From assembly GCA_010094045.1 (NCBI GenBank), contig ML986594.1, forward strand, positions 9,228-73,227: DNA of 64,000 bases, given 5' to 3'. Both the position numbers and the translations under genes were made by a program. Within the stretch, counting starts at the first letter, position 1, and every line of letters starts with the position of its first letter. The notes beneath the pieces are model-generated. The model was given only the letters and a program-made list of their open reading frames with translations. It was not told the origin of the DNA and searched no databases. This DNA is from Lojkania enalia. Lineage: Eukaryota > Ascomycota > Dothideomycetes > Pleosporales. This document shows positions 36,210 to 49,176 of this stretch, piece by piece.

Positions 36210-37834
36210 ATGGTGAATGTTTCCTCGAAGAGGGTGTACAACTGGTACATCTCGCTGGTCGCAGCGTCATGTATGGTACTCTACGGTTACGATGCCTCAG
36301 TTTTCAACGCCGTCCAGGGTTCAAAGCACTGGGTCGCCTACTTCAATTACCCCAACCCTAACACGATCGGAGCTATTAATACTGCGTACACCGTCGGTGC
36401 CGTCGTCGGAGGTTTCTTCTTCGGTGGACCATTAGCTGATTGTCTCGGACGTCGGTTCGGTATGGCCACAGGCTCGGCTTTGGTCATCATTGCGACCTTC
36501 ATGCAGACTTTCTCGCCCCGTGGAAATGTTGGATGCTTCATCGGTGGTCGTGTACTCATTGGTCTAGGACAGGGTATGGCATTGACAGCTGGACCTATCT
36601 ATATTGGAGAACTTGCGCCGGCCAGTATTCGAGGAACGATCATGTCTTTTTGGCAGATGTTCTACTCAGTTGGCTCATTCCTTGCGTATTTATAGCCCAG
36701 CACTCGCTTCTCCATAAAGATCCTAACAAATTGATAGCTATTGGGTCAACTATGCTTGCTCCGAGAACCCCCAGCATCTCGGAGAATGGGACTGGAAGAT
36801 GGTCGTAATTTTCCAACTTCTTATGCCTATCCTCATCATCGCTCAAGTATTCTTCATCCCCGAGTCACCGCGTTGGTATATACAGAAAGGAAACCAGATT
36901 GAGAAAGCCCGCAAGTCGCTCAATCGCGTCAGAAACACCGATCAGGAAGTCGAAGAGGAGATCCTTGCCATCCGCGAAGCCATCGAGTTCGAGAAGGAGG
37001 CCATCTCCAGCGGATACTCTGCGCTCTGGAAGGACAAGTCTGTCCGCAAGCGAATGTACATATGCTTGATACTCAACGCCGGTCAGCAGGTTACTGGACA
37101 AGGAACGCTTAACTCGTACAGCACTATCATCTATAAGAAGGTCTTCACGGACGCCTCCCAGATTGCCTTGATAAATGCTCTCAATGCCACGTTCGGTATC
37201 ATCTTCACGCTCAATGCTACTTGGACTGTCGACCGCTTCGGTCGGAAATTCCTGTTCATTGTTGGTGGCATTGGCATGGCAATCTGCATGGTCATTGTCG
37301 CAAGTGTCGAAACCCAAACTCCCACTATCAACGGTGCAAAGTCACAATCTGTTGGCATCTCCATTGTTTTCATCATGTTCTTATTCGCATTCTTCTGTAG
37401 GTTCTTTCCGCGACTCCCACCATCGTCACCCGTTAATAATCGCTGTAGACAAGCCATCCTGGGGTGCCACAACTTGGATCTACACCTCGGAAATCTTCTC
37501 CATGAACGTGCGTGCGCAGGCCGTCGGAATGTGCTCGCAGACCCAAAACGTTGCAAACTCTATCGTCCAACAATTCTTCCCCACCTTCCTCAACAATGAG
37601 GGTTTCTACGCTTTCTACATGTTCGCTGGCATCAACGGCCTGCTTGCTGCGTTTGTTTGGTTCTTTGTTCCCGAGACCAAGAAGGTTAGCCTTGAGGAGA
37701 TTGATACCCTCTTTGGTGGTGCGAATCATATTGAGAGGGGTGCCGAGATTATCGATCATAAGGGTGCGGTCGAGCACATTCCAGAGCTTGACGAGCAGAA
37801 CAAGGCCGTTAGCGCCAATGTGCAGAGGGTTTGA
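36210..37834 (+). CDS. MFS sugar transporter
   Basis: Exons 36210-36685, 36738-37396 and 37449-37834, with 52-nt introns (branch CCTAAC in the first), give 506 aa with 12 expected helices. Sugar-porter signatures are all present: YGYDASVFN in helix 1, DCLGRRFG in loop 2-3, GRVLIGLGQGM, PESPRWYIQKG after helix 6, GQQVTGQGTLNSY in helix 7, DRFGRK in loop 8-9 and PETKKVSLEEID after helix 12. It should be a plasma-membrane proton symporter or facilitator for hexose, pentose, quinate or a related sugar; the substrate cannot be read from sequence. The ATG at 36210 matches the usual start just before the first helix. The gene appears intact. Confidence 0.93.
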
Positions 37835-40800
37835 AAATTTTTTTTTTTTTTTGGATATGATACCTTGGGCTGGATACCGTTACAATGGCAATAAGGCACT
37901 AATATATTTATTCTCGTTAGTCATAAAGAGCATATGTCAAAATCTATAAATTGAAATCTTCTTATGTGAGCAATGAATTCCCCCGCTCTGCAAGCTATTT
38001 TGCAGTGCCTATTTATCCTATTAATTACAGTGTCTTGAGAATGAAGTATGGTCGAGGGTTAGGATGGTACTAATTTTCAACTTCTACGAGGCCGACATCG
38101 CCCAAAAGCAACAATAAAGCACCTCACTCCACGTTCCAGTCCGCTTGAAGGCTCGCAGTACTATTCCTACGGTTCAATACGACTTCGCGTGTTTATTTGT
38201 GTCAGTTTAGCAATATCCTAGTATTTTTCTGGTCTGGAACTTTGTAGCAGACTCACCAAATATTAGTGAATCATAGTACAGTACTCTAAGGCGACAAAAA
38301 TATGAATTTTAGACAGAAATATTATAGACATCTTCTATTTACTGTAAGATAAATAATCGTTCTTTCTTCAACCCCTTCTTTTCACATACATCAGCACCCA
38401 AAGCAGCTTCAGAAAAATCTCCATATCAACACCTAAAATCTTCTACTACAACTCTCCAAACAACAACTCACCACTCACCAAAAATAATACTCCTCTTCTA
38501 GACTCTTCTATCTTTAAAAAGAGACCGAGAGAAAAATTAAATAAACAAAAATATCCTCCGCAGCAGTATCAAGCTGCCTCCCCCAGGCCCCAATCCCACC
38601 CCCCACATCCCCAAAAACATCACCTCACCCCATAAGCTCTCTCCGAAACTCTACTACGGGCCGCGCCTCCAGTTCTCATCCCGTAAAATCGTGTCGAAAG
38701 GGAGCATTGCAACGTCAGCAACTTCCCCGACCCCATCCACCAACTCCGCATCCACAACCGCCGCGGCAACATCACAGATTACAGTCTGGCGCGTGACACC
38801 ATCTGGTACGGGCTTTGAGCGGAATGCGTGCAGGATATGGAAAGGAGGGTCGGGATATACGAGTGGTTTGACCGGAGCAAGGGAAATCGCTCGTCGTGCC
38901 GCGGGACGCGAGGGGACGCGTACAAGTAGTGTAGAAGAAGGATGTGACTATCGTGTCGGAGGAAGTGCCGCCGGAACAGAATGTGAGATTGCCCCCCCCG
39001 GGGGGGGGTTGGAGGGTGCAGCGAGAGGGATATTATGGGAAAGAAGGGAGAGGAAGAAATGAATTTCAAAGGCGAAGGGAAATCAAACCAACGAATAAGC
39101 AGGTGTTTTTAAGGGGAGAAGAGAGGGTGTGGGATGCGGGATTGGAGAGGAAAGGATTTTGCAGCAAGACAACGCTGCGAAAAAGGAGGTTGACATAGGA
39201 GAGCATGCGGAACCGCATCAAAAGAGCCGCGGGACAATAGCCTAGGATGAAATGTTCCCCAGGTCTTCCGCTACCTCCAGGTTTCATCAAAATGGAAGCC
39301 AGCGCCAAACACGAGAAGGCCACGACCAAACAACACCTGGACTCGGGCTACGCAAGCCAGTAGAGTACCTCAAAGCTGGTAGACACTACAATAGCAAGGC
39401 TAGGTACAAACCCTCCTGTCCCTGCCCTTCCTCTTAGTTTAGCTCCGTATATCCCCCGAGAAGCACATCGCATCGCCCCGGGGCCCGGGCCTCCAAAGCG
39501 AGCTATCCATATCCCCGAAATGCCCGCTCTAATGCCACTCGTATCCATCTAGGCTCCCAAACGCACATTCTAATTGTTGACAGCTTGAATATCTCCGTAA
39601 TGGGATCCCTCAGCTACAAGCCCTTCGATAGAGAAACAATAGCAACAACGCCACTCTAGCTTCAGGCATTAAGAATTTGGCTAGACTTAACAGTGCTATA
39701 TACCCCGTACGAGACTCTTATTCATAGTTCGAATATTAGCTTCTTAGCAGGCGGAGGTAGCCATAATGCGTGGGGATGTATTTTCGTAGTATCTTTTAGT
39801 AGAAGTCAGGACCGTAGATTCACGCTTTTCGAAGCATAACTCGCAGTTCGTTTCGAACAAAGCTTCAGTGTGCCACATCAAGTTTATATATGGATAATCA
39901 AACCCATTGCAGGACCACATTGCATTCAGTGATGTTGAAAAGGGTAGCAAATGTCATTCTCTATGATGAGAAGTCCCATAAAATACCCACGGCCCTGAGC
40001 AAGTAGACCATCACATCTAGCCCATAACCCCCAAAAATGATGACAAAACTAGAGAGTATCTTCCAGCCAGGCCAGTGAGCAATACCAAGATATCTCTGAG
40101 CCCCGACTCTGAAAACAAACAGAAACCTCCCATCTTCGACATTCACGGAAGGTCAGTTGGCAAGGCAAAAAGGGGCCGTCCTTGCCTTCCTCAGCCTAAG
40201 ACACCTGATCGGCGATCCTCAATTCTAATCTCATCCCCTAGCACTTCGCAGCCTGACCTCCCATCCTTCTCATTCACCCCGAAGAATGCCGTCTAGAAAG
40301 GCTGCGAATGAGATTGCATTGCAATTTCTGCAGGGTATAGGGTTGAGGTTGAGGTTGTAGGTAGACAGTTATTGGCGATGTCGCGAGTCGAGTTCGCTCG
40401 TCCCTGCAGCATACTCGTCGCAAGAACATTTCTGTACCACTAACGGGCTCCACCGGAATCCGACGAATAAGACGCTAACAGGAAAAAGGGTCCTCTCTAC
40501 TATTGGCCGTCTTCGATTTATAATTCCTGATATTCATCCCGAACTCAGGCCCAAACTTTCTTTTTCAGCATGCCCCTGTCACCATAACCTCGAAAGCCCC
40601 CGACTCTAGACACGGGTAATTGTGATGAGTGGGAGAATACGGTCTCACGCCATCCAAATTCCCTGTACCGCGTCACTCATTGTCACATCAGGAATAAGAC
40701 AGGGCCCGCGTCTCGGTCTCGAGGATTCGACCCAATCCTTTGTAAATGCGGGGAGGCGAACCGACGGCGATGCTACCGGAGCCAAGGGCTCCACTCAGAA

Positions 40801-41983
40801 GCATAATGTTGGGAGAGCTACATTGATTGTTGCACTGAGGTAAACTGATACTCTAGAGGCACAGCAGCATCCTCGACCGTCCTTCACCATTCAGCTCCTT
40901 CGACCTTGGTCAGCTCTCATTTCGCCGTTCGACCAGCACGAACCACCCGTTACACCAATTGCTTGGTGTTCGAGGGGCTTCGACATTAAAAGCAAAGACA
41001 GTGAACCACTCCAGCAACCATTATTGGGGCCCCCATTTCGCCTTCAACAACGTCGAAGCCTATGATAAGATAAGGAAGGGGACAGACTACCGGATGCCCA
41101 CGAGGGAGACAAGCTACAAGCGAGGCGGCAACTCGACGTCTCACGCGATATTTTCAGTCGTCGCACGTCGAGAGCGTTAAGATATCACATTGGGAGTGAG
41201 AATAGCATCGTGATTCGCCTGCGGTCGCGTGCTGATCGGGTCGCTAAGCCTAGCTCGGCAGGTCGATCACCGGCCACACGACGCGATTGGAGGATCTGGC
41301 ACATCAGTCTATGCCTAATCCGGCGGCTGGGGACGTACATTGCTCCCGCTTCAACGCAGCCAGACTCGTGCAGAAATTGCATCACTGTCTAGCCCGCAGT
41401 CGATTTCGCGCCTCAAAATATCCCTATTCATCCCGTCACGGGAAATATCCCCAGAGAAGGTGCCTATTCGCCGGGACCGGAAATGCGGCCAGACGCGCCC
41501 CAGCTCAGCATTCCCTGGCCCCCGCAATCCATTGGCCACTCAACGCCGCACTAGTCTCGTCGCCCCTGCAGCGTCTGTCCAACGATGGGTCGTATCCTTC
41601 TGTGTCTGTACCTGGGCCCTTCCAGCTTAATTAGCATCCGTCAATGGGGTGTTACTTTGCGGGTGGTACAGCAAGTCGCGGCTGACAAAGTGGCACTTCG
41701 TACCTAGACCCCTGGGTACTGTCGTGCAAGTCATCCAGTCCCACGCCGGCCCAAGCCTATGCAGTGGAGAAAGACATTGCCAATTGAGGACCGTTATGCA
41801 GAAGACCCCTCAGCACTCGTTTGCCATTGTGGATCTCGTCCCCTGGTGGCTTCAGGAGCAGCGCGGCCCTCGCCGCAATCTCTTCCCCGCGGCCCGCAAG
41901 TATAACTCTGTGGTCTACGCTCCTTAACCTGCTCTAAATGATGCTCCACCACCGTTCTCATTTGGCAATCGACTGAAGCCATC
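37835..41983. other. Long gene-poor interval
   Basis: I could not support a gene here. Near 38690-39060 there are short coding-like patches (for example KKDVTIVSEEVPPEQNVRL) separated by stops. A perfect C8/G9 palindrome lies at 38992-39008. A T-run at 37840-37853 follows the transporter stop. About 40,600-41,900 is GC-richer, with open frames in all phases but no motif. Confidence 0.4.
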
Positions 41984-43338
41984 ATGAGGTACCCTCCACC
42001 AGAGGTCATGAAGACATGGCCCAAGCCGAACTACGTCGACCCAGTCACCCGAGGCAACACTCTCACCATCGTTGAACTCACGATTCTCCCCATTGCTCTG
42101 ATATGTGTCATACTGCGGCTTTGGATCCGGATAGGATGGCTACACAAGAGTTGGTGGGATGACTATCTCATGGTCGTCGCCATGGCAAGTACCACGTCCA
42201 ACGACGGTCATTCTCAATGTCTAACCGAGGCCAGGTCTTCAATTGCGGTACGACTGCCTTGGTCATAATGGGTATGTAGTCCCGAGCGATTGCCGTGCAA
42301 CTGGGACTGACCTCGTGGTAGCAACTCAAATGTACGGTTGGAATATTCACGTCTGGGACCTGACGGTTCCCCAGATGGAAACAGGAAGGAAGGTAAGCGG
42401 GGCGAAATCTCGGTCTTCCCGACCGTGTTGCACGAGGCCTAAGACTGATCCGCCACATCATAGGCTTCTATGGCGGGGCAGACGCTCTTCGTTCTGGCGT
42501 CGAGTTTTGTCAAAATATCGATTTTAGTCAGCTATTTCCGGATCGCTCCAGAGAAGTCCATCTTCCGAAAGGCGGTATGGGCTGTCCTTGCCCTTGTCAT
42601 CGCGGCGTTTGTCGTCTTTCTGGTTGCACTATGGCTCCAGTGCATGTAAGTGAAATGTTCCGCTAGAATCCTGTAAGCCATGTTAACCTAGGCAGTCCCA
42701 TCAGTAGTTATTGGAACCTGTTGGCCAACCATCGGGATTGCATCCCGGAGGGGCCCCCGCTGGTTGTCCAAAGCACACTGAATGTGTTTACCGACTTCCT
42801 GATTTATGTCTTGCCCATGCCGACTCTGTTTAAGCTCAGCCTCCCGGTGTCCCAACGTCTTGGTCTTATGATCCTCTTCGGCTTCGGCGGCGTCATTGTC
42901 GTCGCGGGCAGTTTCCGAGCGTACTGGGTCCACTATGTTCTGTTCAGAACATATGATGTCACTTGGGAAGGATTCCAAATCTGGGTATGGACTGCGATTG
43001 AGACTAATATGGGCGTCATTTGTGGATGCGTTCCAGCGTTGAAGCCTCTCCTCTTTCCGGCACGTGCACGCGAGCAAGGATCGCGAGGATCGAAGCCGTA
43101 CGGCTCAGGGCACAGCCGCATGAAACAAAAGCCACAAGGCCCTGATGATATGGAGCTGGACACTCGGGCCCTCACCTCAAAGGACGATCCCAGCATCCCC
43201 GCTGCAACTGTGACGGAGCGACCGATGACCTCAGAGCGGCCGATGAGCGATGGGGGAAAGAGCAGTATGGACAAGAGTCGGTATAGCCGGTATGAAATTT
43301 CGAGCGACCTGGAGCGTCAAAAAGCGTACATGTACTGA
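41984..43338 (+). CDS. Seven-helix fungal rhodopsin-like integral membrane protein
   Basis: Five exons, 41984-42184, 42235-42271, 42322-42392, 42464-42645 and 42696-43338, give 377 aa with a continuous frame. Intron 1 starts GCAAGT and is a GC-AG intron; the others (50, 71 and 50 nt) are GT-AG. The family layout is clear: an N-terminal helix with [57 protein letters not shown], a helix with [15 protein letters not shown], then [15 protein letters not shown] and [22 protein letters not shown]. The tail is Ser/Pro-rich. These proteins belong to the large fungal rhodopsin/PTH11-like group of presumed plasma-membrane receptors; the ligand is unknown. No CFEM domain precedes it. Confidence 0.9.
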
Positions 43339-44183
43339 GCATTTTCAGCTATTAACTTGGTCTGTTTGAGTAATGAGGGCGTCACCTATATGCCCGCTTT
43401 CTGTACCTAGAGTCTTCGGTTCAGTCCACACCACCACCAGCTCCATTCCGAACTATCTTGCGGTCGCTCCTCGCCTCTCTACTATTTCATTTTCATATTT
43501 TCCTTGGCTCGGGTCGGGCCCATATAGGATGCCCCATACCTGGCGTCGGCGTGCGCCATTGTTTTCCTTCATTGTCACATAGGCCAGGCTTTTCTTTTAT
43601 GCTGGATGGGCTGATGGAGTCTAGGCTGGTATGTACGGCGCGTAGCAGTCATTCCAGTTTCAATTAATTCGATGAGTGGGCTCTAGTCGCATTCCGAGAC
43701 ACGCGAACACCTCCTGCACCCCGTCCCTGACGATCCAATTACTCGCAGCGGCTTGCATCCGCTGTGCAGGAGTTTGTTTTCATATTTCCCGTCTGTGCTT
43801 AATAATGTCAATCAGGTCCAAGCCCTTTCGTCGCGTAGGCTACTTTGTATAGCGTCCGTCTGGTATGGTGCGGAACGTGGTCGACCGATCAAGCAAGGTG
43901 AGTGGCGAGCCCAACCAGGACCGACTGCCACATGGCATCCATTCATGCTGATGCTGTTGCAGAGGAAGCCTTATGTACGCATGGATGAAGAGGGCTGACT
44001 GGCATCGAGCGGTTGCTAGGGCTGAACCTCAGACGTGGCGTCGGGACTCGCCAAGGGGCTTATGGATGCCGCTAACTTCGTGTGGACGGAGCCTCGGCAC
44101 CGAGCAGCCGGCGCAAGTGCATCGCCCAGCGTGCGTCCAGCGTACATGCCGGCTGCGTCATGATGCCTCTGCTCTGCCAGGTG

Positions 44184-44218
<35 letters not shown>

Positions 44219-44810
44219 AGGCTCCGCTCACCGCCTGTGCGCCAACGAAGCAGAACACACTATCGAAATGCTCCCTCAGCATCAGCTCTGCATATTGCCG
44301 ACCTCTCAATCCGGCCTCCCGCACCACGCTGGCAGCCGCCCCACGCTCCCCATGGCTGGGGTCGCTGGGAGCCGTCGTGCTACAGTTACCGTCTCCCAAC
44401 CTCTAGAAGCAGCTCCAGGAGAATTTCCCCAGCGCATCATGCAGGTCCAACCTGTCAAACGTCACTCGCCTGGAGCCCTAACTTTTTTCATCGCTGTGCT
44501 CCGTGCCGTTGAATCGCTCTTGTGTCCCAGCCGGTTTCTTTTTTCCCGCGAGGGCTTGGGGCTGGACAGTGCTGGCGTCGTTGAGGCGGCAACGACCTCG
44601 AGATTGACGACTAGCGTCTCTCCCGTTGCTCGTCCCGAATCATTGCTGCCAGCGCATAGTGCAGACGGTGAACATTCCCTTAGTTAGATCAGGAGTGAAT
44701 GAGAGCAAGGCTATCGCTTGCTCATTCGTTATAAGCACCATGGTACCGTCGCTGCCACTCCGTGACTAGAATCTCTCCCCAATCACATCCTTTTTGTCTC
44801 TACCACCACC
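43339..44810. other. Intergenic region
   Basis: No supportable gene. Open frames on both strands at 43,970-44,690 are caused by GC-rich sequence and the trinucleotide repeat, not by a recognisable protein. The last 100 bases (TCTACCACCACCATGG) form a good leader for the next gene. Confidence 0.4.
44184..44216 (+). repeat. (GTC)11 microsatellite
   Basis: Eleven perfect GTC units in a non-coding GC-rich region; probably length-variable between strains. Confidence 0.95.
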
Positions 44811-46757
44811 ATGGCGAGGTACCTTTTGGCCTGGGTGGTTGTCCTACTACAGTTTTGTAACCAATTGAGCGTCAGCGCTTGGCCTGTGAAAGACCACCAT
44901 CCCGTCTGCATCATTGGCGCCGGACCGGCAGGTTTGACGGCCGCAAAGCAGCTCGAGGATAAAGGGTACAAGGCGGTGATTTTTGACAAGCAGGCCGAGC
45001 TGGGTGGGAAGTGCCAGGCTTACTACGATGAACTGTAAGTGCAGGGCGGTCTTCAATTGGCGAATCGGAACGAGCTTCTCGAAGCGCACGAGAAACGAGA
45101 GAAGCGCTGCTGACCACCCACTTCGGGTCTCCGAGGAAATTTTGGGGTCGTGGGAGCGGGAGCTAAGAACTCTATCTCCAAGCATATCCAAACGCAGGGA
45201 GCGCTGCTGACCAACGGCGTTACTCTATCTCCAAGCATCCATATTCCATCCTACTGCGGGTAGCGGTAGGTTTTGGCGATGGGTTGCTGGCAGCGAGGAG
45301 AGTGGCTAAGTGCTTGCTCATGTATTCGAACGCGGCTAACCACTCATGCTAAAATGTAGGGGAATCTTCCATCCGCTAGGCGCCGCCTTCTTCTCCAATG
45401 GAACCTACCAGGAGACATTGAAAGTCATTGATAAGTCGGGCGTGTCGATAGAGCCTTTTGCACTCGCAGGGGAGAGGGAGCAGTTTCGGTTCAATTATTC
45501 CACGGGCTCCATCGAGCAGGTGCCGCAGCTCTCGAATGCCTTCGTCGCCGTCCTGCTTTCAGAAATCCCACGATACATAAACCTCTGGACGACGAAATTC
45601 GCTCCATACAGTGTGCCCAGCTTTAAAGTACGTTAATGCTACAATTACGAATGCTGCGTGGGATATTGACGATGTGTTGTGCAGAATGGTGTTCCGGAAG
45701 AATTTACGGTGCCTGGCACGGAATGGTTCCGCGCGAACAACTTCACGGCTCTACCCATCCTCCTCGTAAATCCAATGGCTCTGTACGGCTATGGAGACAT
45801 CCGAGTTGTTCCAGCGGTAAGCCGACTTTCTAGTGTTTTAGAGGCATTTCACATACTAAATAAAATTTTCTCATAGCTTTACGTCCTACAGTACATAACC
45901 CCTGACATCCTTCAAGCCTTTATCGGCCGGATCGATGTCTACTACACAGGTACGCGCCCCCGCATTCCCCACAACTACCCGCCGCGCGCCGCCCGCTCAC
46001 TAACAAATCGCTACCAGACTTCCATCTCGTCTGGCAGGAATGGGCCAAGAAGGAGCTCTGCAGGACGCCCATCAAGCTAGCTCACGAAATCCGCTGCATC
46101 GACCGCTCCGGCGCGTACCCCGTCCTCAAATACACACGACCCAACCACCACAACGACTTCTACGAGTGGGAGAAGCAGACGTGCTCGCGGCTCATCTTCG
46201 CCTTCCCGCCGACGATCGAGAACCTCGAGCGCGCGGGTCTAGACATGACGAAGGAAGAACACGAAGTCTTCTCACTAGTCGGCATCCACAACTACTTTTC
46301 CAGCGCTGTCGAGTTCATGCTGCCCTACGGCGTATCCTACATCGCCGAGAGCCCGAATCCCGGAGCTCCACCGCCCAACGACGGCGAGCCCGTTGCCGTC
46401 CTCCGCCTCTCGCAGCAAAGCAGTGTCTCGACCGCCTGGTCCTGGGGCCCCTACGGGGAATACTACGCCGAGTCGGCAGCGCGGGATCTGCTCAACGAGA
46501 CGATGAGCCAGCTCAACAAGGACCCGCGCAACGCGTCCGAGGCCGCAGTGCCACTTGCGAAAGGCGATATTCGCGCGTTTCGAAAGTGGGATTATTTCCC
46601 GCATTTCGATAGCCCGGCATTGGCGGAGGGGGTGTATGGGAAGTTGAATAAGTTGCAGGGGAAGGGGAAGAGTTATTGGGCCAGTGGATTGAATGGGATG
46701 GAGACGGTGGAGTGGGCAGTTAGGGCCGGGAGGGAGATTGTGGATTGTTACTTTTGA
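44811..46757 (+). CDS. Secreted FAD-dependent amine-oxidase-like oxidoreductase
   Basis: Five exons, 44811-45034, 45360-45627, 45685-45816, 45877-45949 and 46018-46757, give 478 aa. Introns are 325, 57, 60 and 68 nt, all GT-AG. An N-terminal signal peptide (MARYLLAWVVVLLQF...SVSA) is followed at once by the dinucleotide-binding motif VCIIGAGPAGLTAAKQLEDKGY and FDKQAELGGKCQ. Later come LGAAFFSNGTYQE and, at the C-terminus, YWASGLNGMETVEWAVRAG, the FAD-contact segment of the flavin amine oxidase superfamily. Several fungal secondary-metabolism oxidases have this layout. The product is probably extracellular or in the secretory pathway; the substrate is unknown. The first intron is unusually long for this window and contains internal direct repeats. 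Confidence 0.88.
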
Positions 46758-49176
46758 TCCACACTTCCCTGTCTCTTACTCTCGGACGAGAAACGGAAAA
46801 TGGGCATTTGACGACTATCTTATGAACGGTGGGGATCATAATGAGTGGGGCTTTTTTACGACTTTTGGATTCACGACCTTTTCGGACGACGTTTGGGCAG
46901 TTTTTTTTTTTTTTTAAGATTAGACTTGATACCCCCTCATGATCGCTCATGATTACATGATTATGATTACGGTCATGTCTATGCCGCGACAGGCTCTGGG
47001 AACGGCGGGGTATTTTGTTTTGCGGAGGTATTGTTCTTCAGGTAATGAACTCGGTAATGTGGTATGATTGGACTGGATTGTATGTATGTACGATGGTTTG
47101 TAGATAGATACACAATGCGGACGATTTTATGCACTATACACCTTTTTTGGCCAGTAGGATTGTTTTGGTGCAGTAGGTATCGAGATGCGGGAAAGTGTCA
47201 TGGCAAGAGAGGTTGGAATAAAGTCTTGATGGGAGCGATGGGGACATGGGGCGGGCTTATGCACTCCTATGTACCCCGGATTCTCACGAGCTGTCACATG
47301 CATAAGCTCCATCTCGTACACCTACCCAGATCTCCCACCCCACGAAATCCGATGGACTCGTGTCCGTCGTCTATGAACGATGAATAGATTTTTCTGTGAT
47401 CGTGAGGTAGTTTGTAGTGTTTGTAAGGTAGGTGCTGTGCAGGATTTGGCTTGATGGATAGTTATGGTTATGGCATTCCTAAGTTGTGCCGAGGTCTAGT
47501 TGGAAGGGTCGACGGTGATTGGAACTGGAGGATGGATTTGACATGATGGTGATATGTATAGATGATGGTATGGTCTGGTTTTAGGGCCGAAAGGGAAAGA
47601 GAAAGATGATTGGCATGATGTTGGTTGGGAACTAGCGAGATGCGGGGGACTAGGTTGTGGAGGTAAGGAGGTAGATAGTGGGTTGGGGGCTATTTGAGGC
47701 AAAAAGTATCCTGTGGTAGTCTTGGAAGATGGTAGATAGGTGGAGAGTGATTGAATAACTTACGAGTAAGGGTTATTAAGTAGAAGGCAGAATCTACTTC
47801 AGAGTCCGCGCAAAATTTCCGGATCCCCTAGCTTTCGAGCTAGATGCTTGTTCGAAATTGGGGTCGAGATTAGAAAGTTAACGTCCCGCCCTGCGTTCTG
47901 CCCCAGTGCCGCAAAGAATCTATTGTTTATGCATCTCAGCTCTCTTCCCCACTATTCTATTAAGTTATGATTATATTTTTAATGTTCGCTAGCTATTTCT
48001 CTCCGGAAAACTGGGGTACAATTAGAAAAATACAACGCTCTTGATTATGCTGCAGACGGTTATTTGTAGAGCATCTAGAACTACATTAGTACTACACCCC
48101 TACTGCACTACGACTACCTGCAAAATTTTTATCTTCGAAGTATTTGAGTAATACATTTAGAAGGGAAGAACGTATTTCTAAGCTTTTAAAGGCACTTAGC
48201 CATTAAACGTATATATTCCGGATTTATCCGTAAGAAGGGGCCTGTAGTACTCCTTGGCCTGGATTTAGCGTGCTTACGTAGTGTAGTATCCAATGCTTCT
48301 AAGTGTAGCGTTCTTTTTGAAAAGCCTTTGAACGGTCACGTGCTGGCTATTTTTGGCAGCCTTTCTCTATTGCTTGCTACCTCACTTGGTCCGGAACTCT
48401 GGCTGAGCCTTGATAAATCGATCAGCCCAGCACTTGCCAACGAGCTGTGGGGGATCTAGCCGCGCGGGGCGAGTATAGTGTCTGCCATCCGTCGTACGTC
48501 AACGATCTGTGGCGGAAATCCTTGTTGATTAAGCTCTAGGATCTACTTGACTAGAGCCTCTTCCTCAAACAGCTATAGCTTCCGTTTTTTTTAGCGTTAG
48601 TCACAGCTCGTGGGAAAGCCCCATTGATGCGGTCTTGAAGTGTCGATCAAAGGATGTCGTATGATCGTGCGGCTTGTCGAGAGCTTAAAATCTGTTTATT
48701 CTGAATTGACTGTATTGAAAGAGTAAGCCTGTCTTCTTTTGAAGTTGCTGGGTGTTCTGTGTTAATCTCACTATAATTTTTTTTGAAAGACGCGTCGCGA
48801 TTTTGGTGGGGTGGCCGAATGACCGATAGAACATGTTAATCATAGGCTAAGCATTAGATGGAGTGTGGTACTGTGGCTTTAGCACTATGCTACATGTAGC
48901 TCTACTTCAGTATAATGTACTGAAACACCAAGGAAACTCTATGACCTCCCTACTGTGTGATCAAGGTGTTTGTCCACTTCTCAAGATATAAGCACACTCC
49001 GTCTGGCGCCGCTACCGACCCTACCCAACCAACCAAAGCACATCGGTTAGGACATGAGGCTGCTGACGAGGCTCTCCCGCCACGTCGGGCAGAGCTGTGC
49101 CTATCGCGCAGAATAGACAAACCAACATGCACACACTTGTTTTTTCTTCCTATCTGCCTGGGTTCGCGTAATCGCC
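46758..49176. other. Intergenic region, AT-rich to the right
   Basis: Contains a T-run (46901-46915) shortly after the oxidoreductase stop and no motif-bearing ORF. About 47,900-48,900 is AT-rich and resembles degraded repeat. The last 200 bases are the presumed NLR promoter. Confidence 0.4.

Noticed and set aside
40600..41640. A gene in the GC-richer interval before the rhodopsin-like gene
   Set aside because: Several frames are open for 60-115 codons in all phases, but none shows domain motifs, splice-linked continuation or a consistent start.
43973..44687. Overlapping ORFs of 127-201 codons on both strands
   Set aside because: They owe their length to GC-rich sequence and the GTC microsatellite, which is stop-free in every phase; products are Arg-, Val- or Asp-runs with no known domain.
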